A DNA stretch of 64,000 nt from Kuschelorhynchus macadamiae (GCA_030620095.1 JAUTXW010001600.1:3244501-3308500), one strand, 5' to 3'; shown: positions 35,510-47,000, counted from the first letter of the stretch. Made by a program: numbers and translations. Notes: generated by a model from the sequence alone, not told the origin.

Positions 35510-37411
35510 ATGTCTAACAGCGAAAACGCAAGTAAAAAGCAAAGGCGCAATTGTAGTTTCACGCCGGAACTGATGAGAGATTTTCCCTTTATAAAAAAAG
35601 TAAAGGACAGCGAAACTGACGTTTTTTGCGAAAAATGTTTAAGTAAATTTTCCATTGCTGCTGGCGGACGCAGGGACATAACCAGACACCTGCAAACTGA
35701 TAAACACATTAAGAGTACCAGAGCCGCGGCGAGTTCTTCTAGTTTATCTTCGTTTTTTAGAAAAGTCGAATTTGGCGAGGAAGAGGTTAGATTGGCGTTG
35801 ACAGAAACGGTATTTGCGTTTCATACCGTGGTACATAATCATAGTTTTCGGTCCATGGACTGCACATCGAAGATTATTCAGAGGCAGTTTCAAAAAAAAT
35901 TTTCCTGTGCCAGGACGAAAACAGAAGCGATTATTAAAAAAGTACTGACTCCTTTTGCAATAGCTCAGTTAAAGCAAGAACTTGAGGATGTAAGCTTTAT
36001 TTCAATTTTCTCCGATGCGTCTAATCATAAAGACATTAAACTGTTTCCAACGATTATCCGCTTTTTTAGTGTAAATTCTGGAATTGTAGCTAAAATATTA
36101 CATTTAGTTTCTCTTCCTGGTGAAACCTCGGAGTTGATAAGCAATAGTTTGTTTGAAATTCTAAATAATAATAATTTAACTAACAAACTGGTTGCTTATT
36201 GCGCGGATAACGCGAATACAAATTTCGGCGGCGTTGCACGAAAAGGAACAAAAAATGTTTTTCATAATTTAAATGAAAGGGTGCCACAGAAACTTCTGGG
36301 TATAGGGTGTTCAGCCCATATTATTCATAATGCAATCCAAACAGCAACGGATTTATTACCAATCGATATAGATACTATAGTAAACAAAATATATAGCCAT
36401 TTCTATATTTTTACCGTTAGAGTAGAAACTTTAAAAACATTTTGTGAGGAAGCAGATGTTGAATACCGCAAATTATTAAGTAATAGTAAAACTAGGTGGC
36501 TTTCTTTGCTTCCTGCCATTGAGAGAATTCTCAAATTATTTGTACCCTTAAAATCGTATTTTCTATCCATAGATAAATGTCCGGTTTTTATTGAAAATTT
36601 TTTTAAAAATGATACTTCGGAGTTGTGGTTAAAGTTTCTGCATTCTCAGGCCTCTTTGTTTTCAGATTCTGTAAAAAATGTGGAAGGCAACACAAATACT
36701 GTTGTCGAGGTTTCCCGTGAAATAAAAAATCTTATTTTAAAACTTAAAGCCAGATTAGATAACGCATTTTTACCCCTTTTAGTTAAACAAGATTTAAAAA
36801 AACTTTCAGAAAGTGGTCTTATTAATGAGGAATGGTTTATATCTCATGTAAAAATGTTTTATAAAAATTGTTTGGACTACTTAGAAATTTGGTCAGTGAA
36901 ACTTGTAGAAATTGACTGTTTTGAATGGACTGAGCTTAAAAACGTTGTACACTGGGATGAAGTTCAAGGTAGTTTGCTTTTTATTAGGGACCACTTTTCT
37001 CATGATAAAGAAATTATTGATGAAAATGCTTTATTTGACCAAATTACGTTTTTGAAAGAATACGTATCAGAGCAAAAATTATTAGGTTGGAAAAACGAAA
37101 ATAAACCGGTAGATTTAAAATGGGTTGAGGTGTTTAATTTTTTTAAAAAGGAAAATATTTTGTTTGATAGTCTAAAAAAAATAATTCAGTTTTCTTTGTG
37201 TTTGCCCGGAACAAATGCACCCACCGAAAGACAGTTTTCAATAATTAACAATTATTGGACTGCTGAAAAGTCGCAAATGAGTGTAGAGACCCTTAAAGCT
37301 TCGTGTATTGTCCGCTGCAATATTGCAATCACTTGTGGAGAGTTCGCAGGTAAAATAAAAGACAACAAAGAGCTTTTAAAAAAAACTCACTCTGCCGAAA
37401 AGTATTTATAA
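35510..37411 (+). CDS. hAT transposase, apparently complete (633 aa)
   Basis: Cut-and-paste transposase with RNase H-like fold. The first ATG of the frame is 35510. Just upstream is a long pyrimidine tract and CAG, a good splice acceptor, so a 5' UTR intron is possible. Residues about 40-70 hold a BED-type zinc finger (FCEKCLSKF, then HLQTDKH). The catalytic domain has FSDASNHKD (first Asp, about 168), YCADNANTN (second Asp), the CSAHIIHNAI helix region and KTRWLSLL with the conserved Trp. The C-terminal dimerisation region has NAPTERQFSIINNYW with the conserved Glu, then KSQMSVETLKASCIVRCN. All key hAT residues are present and there is no stop or frameshift. It stops at 37409-37411, inside the element's own ends. 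Confidence 0.9.
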   Translation: MSNSENASKKQRRNCSFTPELMRDFPFIKKVKDSETDVFCEKCLSKFSIAAGGRRDITRHLQTDKHIKSTRAAASSSSLSSFFRKVEFGEEEVRLALTETVFAFHTVVHNHSFRSMDCTSKIIQRQFQKKFSCARTKTEAIIKKVLTPFAIAQLKQELEDVSFISIFSDASNHKDIKLFPTIIRFFSVNSGIVAKILHLVSLPGETSELISNSLFEILNNNNLTNKLVAYCADNANTNFGGVARKGTKNVFHNLNERVPQKLLGIGCSAHIIHNAIQTATDLLPIDIDTIVNKIYSHFYIFTVRVETLKTFCEEADVEYRKLLSNSKTRWLSLLPAIERILKLFVPLKSYFLSIDKCPVFIENFFKNDTSELWLKFLHSQASLFSDSVKNVEGNTNTVVEVSREIKNLILKLKARLDNAFLPLLVKQDLKKLSESGLINEEWFISHVKMFYKNCLDYLEIWSVKLVEIDCFEWTELKNVVHWDEVQGSLLFIRDHFSHDKEIIDENALFDQITFLKEYVSEQKLLGWKNENKPVDLKWVEVFNFFKKENILFDSLKKIIQFSLCLPGTNAPTERQFSIINNYWTAEKSQMSVETLKASCIVRCNIAITCGEFAGKIKDNKELLKKTHSAEKYL

Positions 37412-37589
37412 TTTAGAAGTTACCTATGTTGGCTATGTTTTTGTTTACATTTTAATTTTTAAAGTTTTTATAAATAAAGTTGTTTGTTTTTGTGTTAAAT
37501 AAAAGTTGTGTATCTTTTCATATTTCATACTATACCCCCCCCTAATTTTGCCTGTCCAGCATTTGGTCAACAAAAATATGGTCACCCTA

Positions 37590-38165
37590 GGTTATGTTAA
37601 TGTTTTACTTTAATAATTTATTCGAACTATCTATACAAACTTAGTTTTTCATTTAGATAACAAATAACAATGTTTGTTCCAGCGAGTAATGAGAGTCGTC
37701 TGCCAAGTGAATTTAGTAATGTAATATGTACTGAAAAAAGCCTAGAAAATAAAGTCTCTTCTATGCTAATCTTAGAGAGCTTCTACCCCAAGGTGCTGAA
37801 TGAAGTAAAACATACACTAAGACATGAAACAATATTGTCTTTTAGAGCAAAATAAAACCAAAACATAATAATGTGCAATATTTAATAACTTTTCTTGGAG
37901 TAAACTTAAAGACATTTACGGTCATAGTCATTTACACATTCATCACAAACACATAATTACAAGCATAATGTGAATCAGGCTTAATACATTTCTCTATATG
38001 GCCAATGGTTGAGAACTTCTTGTTTGAATCAATATTCATTTTCATAATTACAAAAACTAATAAAATGAAACACTAAAACGACAAACTTCATAAGAAACCC
38101 GCGTAGGGGAAAAGTAAACAAAACGATTTTAGCACCAATATGGCCGAACCAATCAAAAATTGGTA
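37590..38165 (+). repeat. Duplicated block B, copy 1, right part
   Basis: Matches the reverse complement of 46035-46530. Landmarks: CATTTAGAT...AACAAATAACAATGTTTGT, GACAATATTGTCTTTTA, CTTTTCTTGGAGTAAACTTA and GGCCGAACCAATCAAAAAT. The small frame at 37670-37855 is not conserved in the other copy. Confidence 0.75.
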
Positions 38166-38169
38166 TAAT

Positions 38170-38320
38170 ACTTAAAAACGTGTAACCCAAAATGTTTCTT
38201 GATATATAGTAGGATTATTAGTAATACATAAGTTAAGACTCTTAAAGAGTAGTAGTGGAAACAGTTGTAGCTACTTTAGTGCTAGCTGGGAATGGAGGCC
38301 AGTAATAAAACACAGATTAT
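38170..38320 (+). repeat. Duplicated block C, copy 1
   Basis: Matches 46860-47000 directly: TTGATATATAGTAGGATTAT, TTAGTAATA, CTTAAAGAGTAGTAGTGGAA and GCTACTTTAGTGC. It follows block B in both copies, although B itself is inverted in the second. Confidence 0.75.
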
Positions 38321-38742
38321 AAATACTCCTCAATCGCGTTTTAAACATGTTAATATTTGCTTTTACGCCATACTGTCAACAGTATTATAAGTAGAGACCG
38401 GAATTATAAGCACCAAATTATTAAAAAAAAGTGCTTAAAAAAGCTGCAGATTTCTTCAAAATAAGCATCGTAATCCGTAAAAAAAGCAAATATAAGTTGG
38501 TATATGAAATAATAAAAAAACTCCCAAAAAATTAGTTTTTTATTTGAAAAACTATTTAAATAATCAAAAAAACATTATAACTAATCAAATATAAAATATA
38601 TAATAAAATATAAACATTTCAAAACTCTTAATATAAATATTGAACACTTTATAATCGCTGACCTTCCCAAAAGAACCGGCACGCTCAAATATCTCGGGCA
38701 CGGTTTAGCATAGTATTATTTTATTATGGAAGTTTTATTATT

Positions 38743-38798
38743 TAGGTAACTGCTTTTGATCTATCGTTTTAGATCGATAGATCAGAAGCAGTTACCTA
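38743..38798. repeat. 24-bp inverted repeat (hairpin) downstream of the transposase gene
   Basis: TAGGTAACTGCTTTTGATCT at 38743 pairs with its complement ending at 38798: 24 positions with one mismatch and an 8-base loop. It lies between the stop codon (38890) and the left end of the hAT element, so it would be in the 3' UTR. Confidence 0.85.
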
Positions 38799-38889
38799 TA
38801 GAAAACCAAATTTTTATTATAATATATAAAAGAGTTTTCGAGATATTTGACCGTTCCAGTTATATTGGGATGCACTGTAGAATTAAACT

Positions 38890-40854
38890 TTACTCGTTTT
38901 GAAAACAATGAATTATTAAATATTGTTCTATATGTTCCATTGTTAAATTGTGTCTCCTATCATCTAGGAGATATTTATATTTTGAAAAACTCCTTTCCAC
39001 ATCGACACTGGTAATTGGTGCGTACTTAAAATTTGACAAAACATTTGGATCCGTACAACTTAACTCTGGAACATTTTGATGGCCACTTAAAACTAATGAT
39101 ATGTCTACTAGTTTTTGAAACCCGGTATTTTTTTCTAAAACATCTGCCATTTTATTTTTTATTAAATTACCAATGTGTCCAGGAATGTTATTAATGGTTT
39201 TCTTGAAACTTTCTATCAAAGCAACTGAGTCCACCAAGGGAACCTGCTGTTTTTCTAATAATTTGATTGTGTTGCTTACGGAACTGAAATTTGCTTTGAT
39301 AAAAGCCAAATTATTTTGAAGCTCACAATTGTTAAGAATGTTTTGACAGTCCTGAATTGATTTGCTTGAGTTTTCCGAAAATTCAAAAATTAAATTTTTA
39401 AAATTTTGAAAATTTTCCGCATAATAAATAGCGGCGTCAAGCCATGTTCCCCATCTGGTTAACACTGGTTCTGGAGGAAGTGGAATATTTGGACAACTTT
39501 CTTTAAACATTTGTACTCTTAAAGGGACTTTAACAAATATTTTTTTGCCATTACTAATTAACTTATTCACTAATGGAAATTGTAATCGTATGGTTTCGGC
39601 AATACGATTGATACCATGAGCTAAGCAAGTGCAGTGGATTAAGTTGCTGTAAAAAACTTTTAAATTTGTTGACGCCTTGACCATGTAAGCAGCTGCATCT
39701 GAAAGCAAAAGTAGTACTTTTTCACTTGGTACAGCTTCCGGTAAATAAAAGTTAGCTAGCCCTTCATGTACAAATTTGGATATAGTATTACTGTTTGTTT
39801 TGCTCAATTCTTTTGAACTTATTAAATATCCTTTTGTAGGAGTCTCGTGGCACAAAACGCCAATGATCAAATTTGCGATATAACGCCCACGACTATCTGT
39901 AGTTTCATCAACAGTAATCCATACATAATTGCTTCCAATCATTGCTTTGATTTGTTTAATTGTATCGAGATATACAGGAGAAATATATGTCTTGCGTAGA
40001 GTACTTTCGTCTGGAATAGTTCGTTTGCATTATTTTTCTAAGAAATTTTTGAAGTGCTTGTTTTTTAATTTGTTTAAAGGAATATTTGCTTTAAGCATGG
40101 CATTGCAAAGGTCTTGATTAAATTCTTGTTGTTCATTACGGCCGGAAGTAGATGCCAAGGAAGAACCAATTGTTTGTTGTTTAAGCTTATTAACTTTAAA
40201 CTTTTTCATTTTTTCTGAGTGTACTTTTGTTTTCAAATGTTGAACTATGTCGTACTTTTTAACACATTGAATCTACAACAAAAAGCACTTTTTAGCTGCC
40301 TTTATCAAAAAAATATTTATTAAGAATATGCACCATTCTAGGCTATACCAGGGTAATATTTCTTAATGACAATTACCTGCTAATATTTAAGAGAGTGCTG
40401 TTTTTAAGATAATTTTTAAACTAAAAATATTTCGAAATTATTTTCATTCCTAAACAATTTTGATCTCCTAACATTTTTTCCTTAATAAAATCAAATTCAT
40501 TTTACTTGGGTTAAGTCAGTGAAAATATAGAGGCATTAGTGGATTATAGAATGCTTGCTTCGAAGCTATTTTTTAGATACTTTTTATTTATAAAACAATG
40601 GGGCTAAATATTTATTATTTTTTAATACATGTCTTGCGTGTCGTTACCACTAATTATGATGGGATTTTCTATATCACCAAAAATAATTATTATAGGTACG
40701 CAATACCTATATTATTCTTTGATATGTCCTAGAATGATAACTCGGTGTTTTATGTAAAACTTACCGTTTTAACGCAAGCTTGACAAAAAACTTTGCCATT
40801 TTCGAGTTTTAATTCTGGGTTGTCGATTATCCATACCCTTAGATTACCGGCCAT
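38890..40854 (-). pseudogene. Two-exon hAT transposase with one nonsense codon (490 aa)
   Basis: Exon 1 is 40854-40765 (30 codons, MAGNLRVWIIDNPELKLENG..., with FCQACVKT), ending at a GTAAGT donor. The 492-bp intron (40764-40273) ends in TTTTTGTTGTAG. Exon 2 is 40272-38890 and continues in phase with IQCVKKYDIVQHLKTKVHSE. The joined finger has C-x2-C split from H-x5-H by the intron, like BED/CGGBP1-type fingers. Then ITVDETTD (first Asp), LLLLSDAAAYM (second Asp), IHCTCLAHGINRI, LTRWGTWLDA (Trp) and TSVDVERSFSKYKYLLDDRR (Glu, dimerisation domain). The only visible lesion is TAA at 40030-40032, codon 111, within KNFLEK-stop-CKRTIPDEST. Confidence 0.88.
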
Positions 40855-41429
40855 TTTTTGTTAATTAATATTAATATTTACGCAGCACAGTAGGTACTAT
40901 CTGAACGACAAGCAGTAACTAATAGCAAAGTTTTAATTCTGGCGTGGATCAAAGGCGCACCGCTACTCCATCATGCCGCCTGATTTATGGCTTTTTACCG
41001 GGGCGCTCGAAGAGTAATTTCGCTTCGCGCAAGGAATATTTTTATACGAGAGCTTTTAGTATATTTAGTAAACTTTGCTAATAGCATCCTAAAACTACGT
41101 GAGTGCCCACACATCTGTTTTTAAAATTATTATATATCGATCGGGTCTTTCCCTAAAAGCCATTCTGAAGTTAAGGTGCGCGTTTGTTTTCAATGGAATA
41201 AAAAAAGGCCAAAAAAAGCAAAATAAGTTCTGATTTTATAAAATAAGTTCGAAATTAAGAAAAAAGCAAAAAAAGCATATTTTTTTTGTGAAAAAATAGT
41301 GTTTTTGTCATTGTTATACCTAAAAATTAATATTTAATTGAGGTGCTTACAAATTTAAGCATAAGCAAAATTGCTTAAAATCCGGTCTCTAATTATAAGA
41401 ATATTAATAAAATAGCGACATTCACCTCA

Positions 41430-41764
41430 ACGAAAAGATGTAATAATTCTTTACTATCAGTGAGTGAAAAAGTTATTATTTTAAATGTACACGATTGCAT
41501 AAAATATGATTATCCAAGTTTTACTGAATGAGACATTGTTGAACGATGTCCCGAATGATTGGAATTGGAAAGTCCACCGTTTTCAAATTATTACGGGAGA
41601 GAAAGGTAGCAGGTCAAGTGCATCCTCCTAAGAAAATTCCAAGAAGACCAGCAAAAGTCGTTGGTGAAGACACCAAATGTGCAATTCCAAAAATGGCAGT
41701 CGATTTTATGATGGGGCAACTTTTTTCAAACTGAAAGAAAAATTGACTCCAGATTATGTAGAAA
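41430..41764 (+). pseudogene. DDE (Tc1/mariner-related) transposase relic, N-terminal part
   Basis: Across frames the sequence gives SLSVSEKVIILNVHDCIKYD, then an ERCSRMIGIGKSTVFKLLRE helix-turn-helix block and RPAKVVGEDTKCAI (41546-41690). I recognise this as the N-terminal region of a transposase family common in insects. The catalytic part is missing. At about 41697 it meets text shared with 32278. Confidence 0.5.
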
Positions 41765-42555
41765 AAAATAAGTGAATTATGAAAACCAACTAATAATATC
41801 TTGGCATGCGGCGGAACAAAATGGCAACATGGCGAACAAAATGGCATTCTACTAAATCGTATAAAAAAGCAGTTTAGAGAACTAGTCAAATTTATATTTT
41901 CGAAGATTTTTATTAATTACTTTTCCCGTATAGCCTAAAAAAGATATTTTGTTACTGATATTGTTAGAAATTCGTTCTCTATTTGATAGAAATGTGAACC
42001 GCGCCTCTCATTTATTTTCTCACCTAAATAAAGCACCTATAATAAACGCATTGTTCTCCAGGTTAAGCTGCTCTCTCTCGAAGTGAAATTTGAGATCTAT
42101 CTATTTCAATTCTCTTTCGCTTCCTTCTACTAGTCGGGATGCTTGCAACACACGTCTTGTAAAACCGAAGGATACGTGACTTGGAAATGTCGGACTAATT
42201 TCGACTACGGAATATGTTTTTCTTAAAGTTGCATCTAAAAAATAAAAGTCAGTTACTATTTTTCCTTTATTGGTCATCACAATTAAGTTTCAATCGACTT
42301 CAAAAAAGGAGAAAGTTATCAATTCGATTCTGTATATTTTTTATGGTATATTGCTGGAATGATCCTGTAGGAAGCTTATTAAATAAATGTTCAAAATGAC
42401 AGAATTGCGCCATTTTGAATTATTTAAGCTAGCCACAGAGACAAAATATTACGTTCACCATATCATCAAGGACATATGTTACATATGCAATGGATCCTAC
42501 TTATTAAATCTGACTCAAACATCCAATTTTTTACTCCTCTTTTGAACAGACTAAA
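41765..42555. other. Unassigned stretch
   Basis: No credible gene. The right part may be the 3' UTR of the minus-strand LINE that follows. Confidence 0.4.
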
Positions 42556-44060
42556 AGTGCGACAAACTTTAACCTCTACAGGCAAAGCTAATTGATGGCT
42601 GTCCAGAAGATTTAACACATATACTTGGATATGCAGACCTATTTGTTGTCTTGTGATTATAACTTGGATATTCTAATCTTATCTTTCCTTGAAAAGTGTA
42701 CTTCAAAATATTCAAAACAGAAAATTTGATGAACATTGAGCAACCGATTCTCTTGGAAAAGCGTTGGAAGAAGGGTAAGTCCTTGGTTTGCCGTAAATTA
42801 TTTTCATAAGCCATTTTTGTAAGCTCATTAAACTTTTTACATTACTTTCAGCTACTCCACCCCAACTCAGTATGCCATATGAAATATGAGATTGTACAAG
42901 TGAGAAATAGATCTCAGCTGATCAGTGTTTAAAACATTCTTGAGGTAAGTAAATTTTGATTTGTGATTTGATACTCAGGTATTTTGTGGATCTTGCCTTA
43001 GGTATTTCAATGCGATTATTTAATTAAATAAATGATTTTTGTAAGCTGCAAACGGAAGATATTTAGTTTTATCATAATTTATTTTCAATTTATTCAACGT
43101 AAACCATTCATTAATAGTTCCAAAATTCTCTTCTGCAACCCTCTTTGAATTCTCTCACTTACTAGAGCGATAAAATATAACTGTATCATCAGCAAAGCAA
43201 ATGATTTTTTTCTCTGGAGTTTATTGTTAATAAATCGTTAATATAAATAGTAAAAGTAAAGGTCCCAATACACTACCTTGAGGCACCCTATAATCCACGG
43301 TTTGAACACTACTAATTTCGCTTTCAGTTGTGACACACTGTACCCTGTCTGTTAAATAGCTCTTTAATAAATTTAAAATTTCCCCCCTAAGTCCGTTTTC
43401 TCCAAATTTTGTAGCAGAATTGTTTGAGATACTGTATCAAATGCTTTAGAAAGGTCCACGAAGATGCATAGGCTCTTGTCAGTGGAATCCACAGCTTCAT
43501 AAATATGCTATGTTAATATTTGTATTGCATCCTGCATAAATCTACCCTCTCTGAAGCCAAATTGAGATTTAGAAATAATCTTGTATTTATCAAGAAATGT
43601 AACAATTCTGTGTTTAAGCAGCTTTTCTAATATTTTTGAGAAATTTGAGAGCAATGAAATAGGTCGGTAATTTACAATTTTTTCCGTTTCTCCGCCTTTA
43701 TACAATGGCATTATCACTGCAATTTTTAAACAATCAGGAAAAACACACCTCGTAAAACATAGATTTACTAAAAATGTTAATGGTAATAATATCTCAGAAG
43801 CAATGTATGTATATCTATCTGTCCCAATTTCGCCTCAGCCTAGAGACTTCTTGTTTTTCAAATTATTTATTACAACTAAGATCTCGTTCCGATTTGCCCT
43901 CCCCAAGAACATACTATTTTCTAATCGATAACCCTGCGTAATATTGGAACAGGTAGAAACAGTTTTTTCAGCAAATTTTTTTCCTAAACTACTATAATAC
44001 TTATTAAATTCTGTTACGGTCTTAGTTTTGTCCTAAATTATTTCCCCGTCCTCTATTCTA
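42556..44060 (-). pseudogene. LINE reverse-transcriptase relic, minus strand
   Basis: The clean block 43717-43508 reads IMPLYKGGETEKIVNYRPIS, then LLSNFSKILEKLLKHRIVTF and QFGFREGR, classic pre-motif A text of LINE reverse transcriptases. Downstream in shifted frames come CIFVDLSKAFDTVS (motif A, about 43460), KSYLTDRVQCV, VPQGSVLGPL-like text (motif B, about 43270) and an FKRGVKNWMFE C-terminus near 42550. Many frameshifts. This LINE differs from A, B and C. Confidence 0.75.
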
Positions 44061-45184
44061 ATACATTCTATTTTTGTTTAGAATTAGAATAAGGACCATT
44101 AAAATCGAATGTTACCAGTAAACTCTTTTTCAATAATCACCAACAACAGAACATTAATTTAAAGGAATACTAGCAATCTGTCTACCCTGAAACAAGAAAT
44201 AATTGTTCTTTTCGCTGCAACATTATTTTGTAATTTGCAGTATGTTGTGGCGCAATTTTAAATGCAAAAAACATATACGCGAAATAATTGAGAAACGTTA
44301 CCGCCTGATATGAATTATGGATGAAGGCCTTACTTCATGCACCGAATTCGATTCTGCTCTATGGCTAAGGCAAAAATTCAGTCTAAGGAAGTATTAGCAT
44401 TAAAATTGTGTAGCGTACTCTGCTTTATATATGTACGTGAAAAACTCTTAGAATATAGACACGTTTTTGATGCTTTTGAAATATTGTTTATTTTTCAATG
44501 GCATAATTTATTAGAGAATCGGAGTTTTAGTAATTTTTTATTCATTTAAATTTCAATATTTTTAAAACAAGAAAAGATATTGAAATACGGTTCCCAGCTA
44601 GGTCTTGCAAATGTTATTGCATATTATAGGTTTTATGCGTCAAACCTTACTTGAGCTAACCAGTTATTTATACAAGGTGTTAAACAAGAATCTGCAAAAT
44701 TTCCAAGTTTGTTTAATCCAAAAAATTTACAAGAACGAATTTTAAGTTCTAATTACGAAATCATCTTAATTTTACAATTAATAAAAAGTTGATTGTTCTT
44801 AAGTTAAAAGAAAGTTCCAAGATTAAAAAGGAAGTTCCAAAATTAAAGTCTGAAATAAAGAAAAATCACGTGTCAGCTACACATGGACAAATTGGCGTCC
44901 TGTGAAGAAAATTTTAGCTGTCCTTCTGACTTGAATTTCAGCTAGTTGAATTTCTGACTGCACTCCTTCCATATATAGAAGATTAGGACTAGATCGTTAT
45001 TATTTGTAAACTAATCCGACAATGTCTCATGCTACACACAGCACAAAATCACAAAGAAAATGTCTGATTAATAATTAAATAAACTACAAGACCGGCAAAT
45101 AATAATAATTACACATGACCTCTCCCACTCGATTAAATTAACTTGTACTTTCTAACGTACTCAACCAAAATTCTAACACACAAT
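44061..45184. other. Unassigned A+T-rich stretch
   Basis: The 70-residue frame at 44337-44549 has no recognisable domain. No repeat boundary was seen. Confidence 0.4.
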
Positions 45185-45530
45185 CAAAACAGTTATGGCG
45201 ACTACAAATACTCAATGGGAAAATGGTGTAGAGGGTTTATAGAATACGTTATTAGTTATTGAGGTAGGATACATGCGTTTCACTTAGTTTTCTAGCTATG
45301 CTAAGACCCTAAATTTAAAACGCAGGCAATTTATCTGGTGAATATGGTAATGAGAGTCGTAAATAAATGACGCGCCTTTAAAATTTGTTAATTTTCAATG
45401 CATTTTGGTCAAATATATTGGCCAATTTAAATCTCAAAAATTTAATTTTGGACTTTGGTTGAAATAGTAATTATCATTAAATATCTTAATATAAAGAGTG
45501 ATTCTTTTTTTTAACGTGATGTTTAATTAG
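45185..45530 (+). repeat. Duplicated block A, copy 2
   Basis: Direct match to 34556-34770 with an extra segment of about 150 bp in the middle. Confidence 0.75.
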
Positions 45531-46034
45531 TCTAACTATTTATAGATAAGATAAAAATAAGTAATGGCGTTCGATTGGTGTTTTACTTTGAAGTTAGCTG
45601 CATTTTTTTTTCTGAGAAAATTACTTAGCATCAAGTGTCTATGACTGCCCCCATACGCTTTCATAGTTTTGAATTCTTTAAATACGCAGCTGTCATTTAT
45701 ACCCAATTATTTTGAAGTCTTGAACACTAATGTTGTACGAATAAAGTTATCTACCATAACATTTGTTTCGTGTTATTTTTTGTTTCCTTAAAATACCGCT
45801 TTATGTTGTTTTGTTCAGGTGATATTTTTAATTTTCTATAAAATGTGGATGAATGACGAAAGCTATTTTTTTTTAGGGGACGTGACGCCATTTCCATTTT
45901 AACTTGTTACTCGTAGGTTATCGTCTACAACACATACACAACTAATTGAGATTGACAAATTCGGTTTGAATATAACGGAGTTAATAGCTGTTTACCAAAT
46001 TACAGTGACTTTACAAGAACGGTGGCGACAATAA
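45531..46034. other. Stretch between duplicated blocks A and B
   Basis: No gene and no match to the first copy was noticed. Confidence 0.4.
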
Positions 46035-46565
46035 GGTAACCGATTTTTGATTGGTTCGGCCATATTGCTGCTAAAATCGTTTTGTTTACTTTTTGGCTAT
46101 GTGAGTTTCTTATAAGTTGTTTTAGTGTATTATTTTATTAGTTTTTGTAATTACTAAATGGAATATTAATAATTTGTAAGTGACTATGACCATAAATATC
46201 TTAAGTTTAAGTTTACTCCAAGAAAAGTTACTAAATATTGCGCATTATTATGTTTTGGTTTTATTTTCCTGTAAAAGACAATATTGTCTCATGTCTTATT
46301 AGTATATGTTTCACTTTATTCAGCACCCCAATTTGGGGTTGAAGCTCTCGAAGATTAGCATAAAAGAAACTTTATTTTGTAGGCCTTCTTCAGCGCATAC
46401 TACATTACTTAATTAATTTGGGAGACCTCTCATTAATCACTTGCACAAACATTGTTATTTGTTAAAAATCTAAATGAAAAATCAGTTTGTACTAGAAACT
46501 TAGCATAGATTAGAGTAAAGCTTTAACATATACCTACATTTACAAGTAATGCTGACAGAGGTTGA
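46035..46565 (-). repeat. Duplicated block B, copy 2, inverted and without the hAT insertion
   Basis: Its reverse complement follows 34840-34886 and then 37590-38165 continuously. At the junction it reads AAATGTAGGTATATGTTAAA, where copy 1 has AAATGTAGGGTTATGT, the hAT element, then GGTTATGTTAAT. This is therefore a natural empty site. Confidence 0.75.
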
Positions 46566-46859
46566 CACTGTAAAGTAAATTTCGATTTTTTTGTGAGGCA
46601 TATTACTCTTTGGGAGTTAAAGTAGATTAATTTCATCATATGTGTGCGCCCATTTATATCTTTAGAAATTTTGCATCAATATTGCAACCGAAGAATAAAG
46701 GCTGGTAATAGCCAGTTTAAAGTAACATTAGACGATAACTTTTTCTACTTTGCAACCACTCGTTTTACTTTATAGTAATACCTTATAAGAGCACATTTGG
46801 ACGTAATGGAGTAGTCGCTGCAAGGCTCAGGAAGGTTCTGATACTTAAAAGTTGTAATT
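46566..46859. other. Stretch between duplicated blocks B and C
   Basis: No gene recognised. Confidence 0.4.
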
Positions 46860-47000
46860 TAGTAAACAGATACATAATATTTAAAATCGTGTAAACCAAA
46901 GTGTTTATTGATATATAGTAGGATTATTAGTAATAAATACAGAAAAATCCTTAAAGAGTAGTAGTGGAAACAATTATGGCTACTTTAGTGCCAGCTGGGT
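46860..47000 (+). repeat. Duplicated block C, copy 2
   Basis: Direct match to 38170-38320, including TTGATATATAGTAGGATTAT and AGAGTAGTAGTGGAAACA. Confidence 0.75.

Larger units (their letters stand above)
34887..37589 (+). mobile_element. Complete, apparently intact hAT transposon with 8-bp target duplication
   Basis: The ends are CAGGGTAACCATA at 34887 and TATGGTCACCCTA ending at 37589, imperfect inverted repeats. GGTTATGT flanks both sides (34879-34886 and 37590-37597). The left subterminal region has seven TGTACAGCA/TGTCCAGCA motifs between about 34900 and 35010, and at least one lies near the right end (37552). Clusters like these are known transposase-binding sites in hAT elements. The single coding frame is uninterrupted, so this could be an autonomous and perhaps recent copy. 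Confidence 0.92.
38392..41391 (-). mobile_element. Complete 3000-bp hAT transposon with 8-bp target duplication
   Basis: Ends TAGAGACCGGAATTATAAGC (38392) and a right end whose complement starts TAGAGACCGGATTTTAAGCA (41391). ATTATAAG flanks both sides (38384-38391, 41392-41399). It contains a two-exon transposase gene on the minus strand with one nonsense codon. It is a different hAT lineage from the copies at 33.0 and 34.9 kb, judging by ends and protein. Confidence 0.92.

Noticed and set aside
44337..44549. 70-residue plus-strand frame
   Set aside because: No domain, no homology to neighbouring relics, length expected by chance.
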